Source: Gemmatimonadaceae bacterium
Lineage (GTDB): Bacteria; Gemmatimonadota; Gemmatimonadetes; Gemmatimonadales; Gemmatimonadaceae
NCBI GenBank assembly: GCA_025928185.1
Contig: JAICKA010000011.1
Location: 1-56,043 of the forward strand
Length of the DNA stretch: 56,043 nt
Direction of reading: 5' to 3'
Shown here: positions 51,155 to 56,043 of the stretch, piece by piece
Layout: every line of letters starts with the position of its first letter
Numbering within the stretch: the first letter of the stretch is position 1
Made by a program: the position numbers and the translations under genes
Notes under the pieces: generated by a model
The model's database searches: none
The model's input: only the letters and a program-made list of their open reading frames with translations
Told to the model about the DNA's origin: nothing

Positions 51155-51472
51155 ATGCCCGATTTCATGAAGATCCTGCAGCAGGCGCAGGAGATGCAGG
51201 GCCGATTTCAGAAAGTGCAGGAAGAGTTGCAGGGCGTCACCGTTGCCGGTTCGGCGGGCGGCGGCATGGTCAGCGTCGAGGTCACCGGGACCGGGCAGAT
51301 CAAGAAGGTCAAGCTCGATCCCAGCGTCGTGAACCCTGCCGATGTCGAGATGCTGGAGGATCTCGTCGTCGTCGCGATGGCTGACGCGCAGAAGAAGGCC
51401 CAGGCACAGGCGCAGGAGCAGATGGGCAAGATCACCGGCGGCCTTCCTCTGCCGTTCAAGTTGCCGTTCTGA
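51155..51472 (+). CDS. ebfC: YbaB/EbfC nucleoid-associated protein
   Basis: A 105-aa DNA-binding protein. The sequence MKILQQAQEMQGRFQKVQEE and the central VSVEVTGTGQIKKVKLDPS are family hallmarks, as is the VEMLEDLVVVAMADAQKKAQ helix. Forms a dimer that binds DNA and often lies between dnaX and recR, as here. Spacing is 77 bases after dnaX and 66 before recR. Confidence 0.92.
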   Translation: MPDFMKILQQAQEMQGRFQKVQEELQGVTVAGSAGGGMVSVEVTGTGQIKKVKLDPSVVNPADVEMLEDLVVVAMADAQKKAQAQAQEQMGKITGGLPLPFKLPF

Positions 51473-51538
51473 GCTCGATGCCGTGGAACGCGCGGTCGCC
51501 GGCTCGCATCACCCTGATTCACCCACGTTCGCTACCGG

Positions 51539-52183
51539 ATGTCCGCGATCGATGATCTCGCGACGGAGCTGTCGCGCCTGCCGGGAATTGGACGCAAGAC
51601 CGCACTCCGGCTGACTTACCACCTGCTTCGCCAGCCCGCCGATCAGACGCGCCGTCTGGCCGCGGCGCTCGTCACGCTCGGCGAACGCGTGCGGCCGTGC
51701 GCGCGCTGCTTCAATCTCACCGAGGAAGAGCTCTGCGCCATTTGCCGCGATCCGCGGCGCGACGCGACCATGATCTGCGTGGTCGAGCAGGCGTCGGACA
51801 TCGGGGCGATCGAGCGGGCGGGCGAATTTCGCGGGCTCTATCACGTCCTCGGCGGCCGGCTGTCGCCGCTGGATGGCGTCGGGCCGGAGGATCTGACGAT
51901 CGATGCGCTGCTCGCGCGGCTGGACGCACGAGACGCGGAGAGCAGGCCGTCGCCCGAGGTGGGCGACCCAACGACGAATCCGGGGGAAGCCGTGCGTGAG
52001 GTCATCATCGCCACCAATCCGAGCCTGGAAGGGGAGGCCACCGCGCTCTACGTCCAGGGGCAGCTTGCCGGACGAGCGGTGACCGTGTCTCGCATCGCCC
52101 GCGGGCTGCCGGTCGGCGGGGATCTCGAGTACGCCGACGGAGTCACCATCGCCCAGGCGCTGGCCGCCAGGAGGGCCATGTGA
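51539..52183 (+). CDS. recR: Recombination mediator RecR
   Basis: A 214-aa protein with an N-terminal helix-hairpin-helix (LSRLPGIGRKTALRL), the four-cysteine zinc finger C54, C57, C66 and C69 (CARC...CAIC), a Toprim domain (ICVVEQASDIGAIERAG) and the C-terminal GLPVGGDLEYAD phrase. It helps load RecA onto single-stranded DNA with RecF/RecO. It is slightly longer than typical RecR because of an extra 15-20 residues in the Toprim region (around DARDAESRPSPEVGD). Its stop overlaps the next gene. Confidence 0.93.
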   Translation: MSAIDDLATELSRLPGIGRKTALRLTYHLLRQPADQTRRLAAALVTLGERVRPCARCFNLTEEELCAICRDPRRDATMICVVEQASDIGAIERAGEFRGLYHVLGGRLSPLDGVGPEDLTIDALLARLDARDAESRPSPEVGDPTTNPGEAVREVIIATNPSLEGEATALYVQGQLAGRAVTVSRIARGLPVGGDLEYADGVTIAQALAARRAM

Positions 52184-52464
52184 GCGGCCGGCGCGCCTCG
52201 AATGGCGCCGCCGCAGTGACCGTAGGCTTTCTTGGCGGTCTACTGTTAGGCGCCTTCGCGTGGAGCGGTCAGATTCGACGCTCGCGCCGGGATCTGTTCA
52301 GTAAGAGTCCGGTGCGACGGTTTGCCGCGCTCGGTTATCTTAGCGGACAGCCCGGGCTCGACAGCGCTCGACTTCTCACCGACTACGTCGGCTGGGAGCG
52401 TCACCCGGTGTTACGACGCCGCGGCGAACGCCTCCTTCGCCGCATGCAGACCCACCTCGAGTAA
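52180..52464 (+). CDS. Small membrane protein between recR and mglB
   Basis: A 94-aa protein beginning with GTG that overlaps the recR stop (ATGTGA). It has one hydrophobic helix (AAVTVGFLGGLLLGAFAW, about 10-28) and a basic, Arg-rich cytoplasmic part (SRRDLFSKSPVRRFAALGYL). The sequence is not a recognised family. Coupling to recR and closeness to mglB suggest it belongs to this transcript, with unknown function. Confidence 0.55.
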   Translation: MSGRRASNGAAAVTVGFLGGLLLGAFAWSGQIRRSRRDLFSKSPVRRFAALGYLSGQPGLDSARLLTDYVGWERHPVLRRRGERLLRRMQTHLE

Positions 52465-52496
52465 TACCGTCCCACCCCGATCAGGACAGGAGCGCG

Positions 52497-52979
52497 ATGC
52501 CGGTTGGCGCAGCCAGTTGGTCCTTTACCGAAGACGATTTTGCGGCGATCACGCGCGCGCTCGAGCGATTCCTCACCGACTGCAATGCCCGGTGCGCGCT
52601 GCTCGTCGATCGCACGGGACAGCTCGTCGCCACCGTCGGCGAGCGGCCGAGCTTCGATCCGACCGCGTTCGCCACGCTGACCGCGGCCGATTTCAGCGCC
52701 AACGACCAGCTGGCGAAGCTGATCGGCGAGAGCGATTTCAACTCGCTCTTCCATCAGGGCGAAAAGGAGTCGATGTACCTGGCCGACATCGCGCGGCGCG
52801 TCATTCTGGTCGTCCTGTTCGACAACCGGACCACCCTTGGACTCGTCCGGCTCAAGATGCGCCAGACCGTAAATGAGCTTGCCCAGTTGTTCGAGACCGT
52901 TTTCTCGCGCGCGGCAGGAGCCGCGGGTCCCAGTATTCTCGCCGGCGCCGACGACGAGATCGACAAGCTGTTTCAGTAA
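52497..52979 (+). CDS. mglB: Roadblock/LC7 protein, MglB-like
   Basis: A 160-aa Roadblock/LC7 domain protein, the GTPase-activating partner of MglA in polarity control. Visible: RALERFLTDCNARCALLVDR, the VDRTGQLVATVG strand pair, SANDQLAKLIGESDFNSLFH and IARRVILVVLFDNRTTLGLVR. AGGAG lies 5 bases before the ATG. It directly precedes mglA by 12 bases, the standard arrangement. No motility genes lie in the window. Confidence 0.85.
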   Translation: MPVGAASWSFTEDDFAAITRALERFLTDCNARCALLVDRTGQLVATVGERPSFDPTAFATLTAADFSANDQLAKLIGESDFNSLFHQGEKESMYLADIARRVILVVLFDNRTTLGLVRLKMRQTVNELAQLFETVFSRAAGAAGPSILAGADDEIDKLFQ

Positions 52980-52991
52980 GGGAGAACAGCC

Positions 52992-53669
52992 ATGTCGATG
53001 ATCAACTACGCCTCGCGCGAGATCAACTGCAAGATCGTCTATTACGGCCCAGGTCTGGGCGGCAAGACGACGAACCTCGAGCACGTGTACGGCAAGGTCA
53101 CGCCGGACACGCGCGGCAAGCTCATCTCGCTCGCCACCGAGACCGAACGCACGCTCTTCTTCGATTTTCTGCCCGTGGACCTCGGCACCATCCGCGGCTT
53201 CAAGACGCGTTTCCATCTCTACACCGTGCCGGGCCAGGTGTACTACAACGCCAGCCGCAAGCTCATTCTCAAGGGCGTCGACGGCATCGTGTTCGTTGGC
53301 GACTCGCAGATCGAGCGCATGGAAGCGAACCAGGAAGCGATGCAGAACCTGTACGACAACATGGCGGAGTACGGCTACGATCTCACGAAGATGCCGTTCA
53401 TCATCCAGTACAACAAACGGGATCTGCCGAACGCGTCGACGATCAGAGATCTCCAATCGGGGCTCAACCCCGGCTGGGAAGTCACCGATCCGGCACGCAT
53501 GCGCGTGGCGCCCGATCCGTATCACGCTGGCGAGAACCTCGTCGAGCAGCTGCCGACGGGCGAATGGATCGAGCGCGCGCCATATTTCGAGGCGGTGGCC
53601 GTCACGGGGGAAGGGGTGTTCGATACGCTCAAGGCCGTGAGCAAACTGGTGCTGAAGTCGCTGGCCTGA
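52992..53669 (+). CDS. mglA: MglA-like small GTPase
   Basis: A 225-aa Ras-like GTPase. P-loop GPGLGGKTT (K25), switch region [17 protein letters not shown] and NKRD (from N141) are clear; [17 protein letters not shown] closes the protein. It controls cell polarity, gliding or type IV pili with MglB as its activator. Relative to typical MglA (about 195 aa) there is an extra 30 or so residues between NKRDLPNA and [12 protein letters not shown] (about [17 protein letters not shown]), which sit near the guanine-binding region. GGGAGAAC precedes the ATG. Confidence 0.92.
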   Translation: MSMINYASREINCKIVYYGPGLGGKTTNLEHVYGKVTPDTRGKLISLATETERTLFFDFLPVDLGTIRGFKTRFHLYTVPGQVYYNASRKLILKGVDGIVFVGDSQIERMEANQEAMQNLYDNMAEYGYDLTKMPFIIQYNKRDLPNASTIRDLQSGLNPGWEVTDPARMRVAPDPYHAGENLVEQLPTGEWIERAPYFEAVAVTGEGVFDTLKAVSKLVLKSLA

Positions 53670-53678
53670 GGCCGGCCG

Positions 53679-54308
53679 ATGAACCTTCCAAACGCGCTGA
53701 CCGTCGGTCGCATTGTGATCACGCCGCTGATCGCGGTGCTGCCCTTCTCGGATTCCTGGGGACTCCGGCTGGCGGCGTTCGTGCTGTTCGTCATCGCCGC
53801 GGTCAGCGACTATATCGACGGCAAGCTCGCACGCTCGCGCAAACAGGAAACGGATTTCGGACGGCTGCTCGATCCGCTCGCTGACAAGCTGCTGCTCGTC
53901 GGCACGTTCGTGCCGATGTACCTGCTCTCCGATCGATTTCCATTCGCCACGCCGTTTGGCGACGTCGGCCTCGCGTGGTGGGTGATCGCCATCGTCCTCG
54001 GGCGCGAGCTGTTCATGACGATCTTCCGCCAAGCCGCCGCGCGGCGCGGCGTCGTCATCGCGGCGATCGGACCCGCCAAGTGGAAGACCGGCTTACAGCT
54101 CGTCTGGCAGGGCAGCGCGTACTTCTGGTTCTTCGCGGCGACACTCGCGCACGATCGCGGCTGGCGGAACCCGGCCTGGAACGGCTTCGCGCTGTTCAAC
54201 GGCACGGTCGGCACGACCGTCATGACGGCGGCCGTGATTCTCACGATCTACTCGTTCGTGATCTACCTCCGCAGCTTCGGCCGCGTTTTCACCACGCCGG
54301 CCAAGTAG
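53679..54308 (+). CDS. pgsA: CDP-diacylglycerol-glycerol-3-phosphate 3-phosphatidyltransferase
   Basis: A 209-aa CDP-alcohol phosphotransferase. The signature D(x2)DG(x2)AR(x8)G(x3)D(x3)D is perfect: D44, D47, G48, A51, R52, G61, D65 and D69. It starts MNLPNALTVGRIVITPLIAV, typical of PgsA, and has four to six membrane helices. It makes phosphatidylglycerophosphate, the precursor of phosphatidylglycerol. Ten bases after mglA and ten before cinA. Confidence 0.93.
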   Translation: MNLPNALTVGRIVITPLIAVLPFSDSWGLRLAAFVLFVIAAVSDYIDGKLARSRKQETDFGRLLDPLADKLLLVGTFVPMYLLSDRFPFATPFGDVGLAWWVIAIVLGRELFMTIFRQAAARRGVVIAAIGPAKWKTGLQLVWQGSAYFWFFAATLAHDRGWRNPAWNGFALFNGTVGTTVMTAAVILTIYSFVIYLRSFGRVFTTPAK

Positions 54309-54318
54309 CTTCCCTCGC

Positions 54319-55566
54319 ATGACGCAAGTCGAAGTCGTGACGATCGGCGACGAGCTGTTGCTCGGCTTCACGGTCGATACGAACGCCGCGCACCTGGCGC
54401 GCGCGCTGGCGGGGATTGGCATGCACATCGAGCGGCGGACCACCGTCGGCGACGACCCGGCCGAGATCGAGCACGTCGTGCGCGAAGCGCTCGAGCGCAG
54501 CGGTGCCGTCATCACCACCGGTGGTCTCGGCCCAACCTCCGACGATCTGACCCGGCAGTCCATCGCTGGCGTATTCGGACGCGGCATGCATCTGGACGAG
54601 GCGCATCTCGCGTGGATGGAGGAGCGGTGGCGGCGTCGCTTCGACCGTCCGCTGCCGGCGGCCAATCGCCAGCAGGCCATGATTCCCGATGGCGCCGAGA
54701 AACTGGAGAATCGGCACGGATCGGCGCCTGGGATCTGGCTGGAAGACGAGCGCGGACGCTGGGTGGCGATGCTGCCGGGCGTTCCGCGCGAGATGCGCGG
54801 CATGCTTGCGGACACGCTGCTCCCGCGGCTCGTGCAACGCACCACCGCGGGGATCGTCGTCCGATCCACGACGCTGCGGACCACCGGCATCGGCGAGTCG
54901 GCGCTCGCCGATCAGATCGACTCGATGGGTGGCGGACCGCTCGGCGTCTCGCTCGCCTATCTGCCCTCCATCGCCGGCGTCGACCTGCGGCTCACGGTCA
55001 AGGACGTTCCACCCGCGGAAGCCGACGCGTTGCTCGCCAGGGCGGCGGCGCGATTGCGCGCGCGGGTCGGCCAGGCCATGTATGGAGAAGACGACGCTGA
55101 TCTCGCCGCCGTGGTGCTCGAGGCCTGTCGCACTCGCAAGCTCACCATCGCCGTGGCCGAGAGCTGTACGGGCGGACTGCTCGGCGCCCGGCTCACGGCC
55201 ATTCCCGGCTCGAGCGACGTGGTGCTCGGCGGCGTGATCGCCTATGCGAATTCTGTAAAGCGCGATCTGCTCGGCGTGCGCGAGGAGTCGCTGCGCGAGC
55301 ATGGCGCGGTGAGCGAGCCGGTCGTGCGCGAGATGGCCGCGGGCGCGCGGCGTGTCACCGGCGCGTCTGTCGGCCTCGCGATCACCGGCGTGGCCGGCCC
55401 GTCGGGCGGCACGCCGGACAAGCCGGTGGGCACGGTGTGGATTGCCGCCGACGTCGAGGGCGCCGTCGAGGCGCGGCTGCACAAGCTGTGGGGCGATCGC
55501 GACGAGATCCGACAGCGCGCCGCGCAATGGACGATGGAGCTGCTGCGGCAGCGGCTGCGCGCCTGA
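54319..55566 (+). CDS. cinA: CinA-like protein, NMN deamidase
   Basis: A 415-aa two-domain protein. The N-terminal molybdopterin-binding-like domain carries EVVTIGDELLLGFTVDTNA and TTGGLGPTSDDLTRQS; the C-terminal deamidase domain has AESCTGGLLGARL (S282, C283, T284) and VIAYANSVKRDLLGV. It should recycle nicotinamide mononucleotide in NAD metabolism; in some bacteria it is part of the recA/competence operon. It lies 10 bases after pgsA. Confidence 0.93.
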   Translation: MTQVEVVTIGDELLLGFTVDTNAAHLARALAGIGMHIERRTTVGDDPAEIEHVVREALERSGAVITTGGLGPTSDDLTRQSIAGVFGRGMHLDEAHLAWMEERWRRRFDRPLPAANRQQAMIPDGAEKLENRHGSAPGIWLEDERGRWVAMLPGVPREMRGMLADTLLPRLVQRTTAGIVVRSTTLRTTGIGESALADQIDSMGGGPLGVSLAYLPSIAGVDLRLTVKDVPPAEADALLARAAARLRARVGQAMYGEDDADLAAVVLEACRTRKLTIAVAESCTGGLLGARLTAIPGSSDVVLGGVIAYANSVKRDLLGVREESLREHGAVSEPVVREMAAGARRVTGASVGLAITGVAGPSGGTPDKPVGTVWIAADVEGAVEARLHKLWGDRDEIRQRAAQWTMELLRQRLRA

Positions 55567-55702
55567 CGCTGGTTCGTCCGGCTAGCTTTCGGGCAGCGAC
55601 ATGGGGCACGGCCGTTGCACCCCGTTGCCCGTGACGCGAACATTCACGGATCGCCGCACCGTTCGGCACGCGTCGGCGACTCTCTCGTACGTCCAGAGCG
55701 AC

Positions 55703-56043
55703 ATGAACCACGACAGAAGCGACTTCGATTCCGAAGGCGAGCCGGATTCCGACGACGCCTTCGCTCGCGCCGCCGGCGCCGCTCCGCAGGACGAGGGCGC
55801 GGTGGACGATGCGCCCGCCACCGGCGCCTCCTCTGAGCTCCAGCGGCAGCTCGCCGACCAGCAGGATCGCTACCTGCGGCTCGCCGCCGAGTACGACAAC
55901 TTCCGCAAGCGCACGACTCGCGAGCGGGCCGAGTTGCAGGCGCGCGCGCAAGGCGATCTGGTGCGGCAGTTTCTCGACGCGCTCGACGACCTCGCGCGCT
56001 TTGCCCACGTGGATCCCGCCACGGTGGACGCCGGCACCCTCGC
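55703..56043 (+). CDS. grpE: GrpE, truncated at the window end
   Basis: The first 113 residues of a GrpE-type nucleotide-exchange factor for DnaK. After an acidic N-terminal tail comes the coiled coil: QRQLADQQDRYLRLAAEYDN followed by FRKRTTRERAELQ and LDALDDLARFAHV. The stop is outside the window. An in-frame ATG at 55601 would add 34 residues, but they are not GrpE-like, so I use 55703. No CIRCE-type inverted repeat is seen upstream, so HrcA control is not indicated. Confidence 0.87.
   Translation, partial: MNHDRSDFDSEGEPDSDDAFARAAGAAPQDEGAVDDAPATGASSELQRQLADQQDRYLRLAAEYDNFRKRTTRERAELQARAQGDLVRQFLDALDDLARFAHVDPATVDAGTL

Noticed and set aside
55567-55702. CIRCE heat-shock operator upstream of grpE
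   Set aside because: No TTAGCACTC-N9-GAGTGCTAA-like inverted repeat is present in the gap.

Overview
The window is about 56 kb of GC-rich bacterial chromosome with about 52 protein-coding genes, one tRNA and one SRP RNA. I infer a member of the Gemmatimonadota or a near relative. The reasons are the high GC, the orphan ADOP-type permeases without ATPases, the large secreted M14 carboxypeptidase beside a BNR/VPS10-type propeller protein, a complete Ku/LigD end-joining operon, and an MglB/MglA pair behind dnaX-recR. No marker gene in the window proves the phylum. I see no prophage, IS element or CRISPR array; the content is mostly housekeeping genes plus poorly known small genes.

Layout. 0-7.4 kb: a secreted 1-Cys peroxiredoxin, two acetyltransferases, a DUF2007 protein, two tandem ADOP permeases, a DUF3565 protein and a 68-aa protein. 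7.3-11.7 kb, minus strand: an end-joining operon in transcription order ku, ligD (ligase-polymerase), an unknown 144-aa gene and a second ATP-dependent ligase. 11.8-12.1 kb: seven DnaA-box-like sites followed by an AT-rich stretch, the most striking non-coding feature here. 12.2-15.2 kb: small genes I cannot assign. 15.2-19.6 kb: an aminotransferase, an ArsR regulator overlapping a sigma-70 family factor, msrA and an L,D-transpeptidase. 19.6-21.4 kb: an NRAMP-like transporter, tRNA-Asn and, upstream of the tRNA, a possible leader RNA with alternative hairpins. 21.4-31.2 kb: an FAD oxidoreductase, a PRC-barrel protein, HrpB helicase, a coiled-coil lipoprotein, a matrixin-type protease and an M14 peptidase.

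31.4-48.3 kb, plus strand: the propeller protein and a sugar dehydrogenase lipoprotein; a central-carbon cluster (transaldolase, pyruvate kinase, an MBL-fold hydrolase, glucose-6-phosphate isomerase, a class II aldolase); a degenerate histidine-kinase-like gene overlapping the aldolase gene; an NtrC-type sigma-54 activator; a YtxH/BrkB pair; and threonine aldolase plus threonine dehydratase. 49.0-56.0 kb: SRP RNA, dnaX, ebfC, recR, a small membrane protein, mglB, mglA, pgsA, cinA and the start of grpE. The SRP RNA-dnaX-ebfC-recR order is the same as in Bacillus subtilis.

Short intergenic repeats recur: octamer arrays that begin directly after stop codons, purine-rich runs, and a GGTCCATGG-based palindromic element present next to the aminotransferase/arsR genes and again at the dnaX start codon. 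All family assignments are from reading translated sequence; no database search was run.
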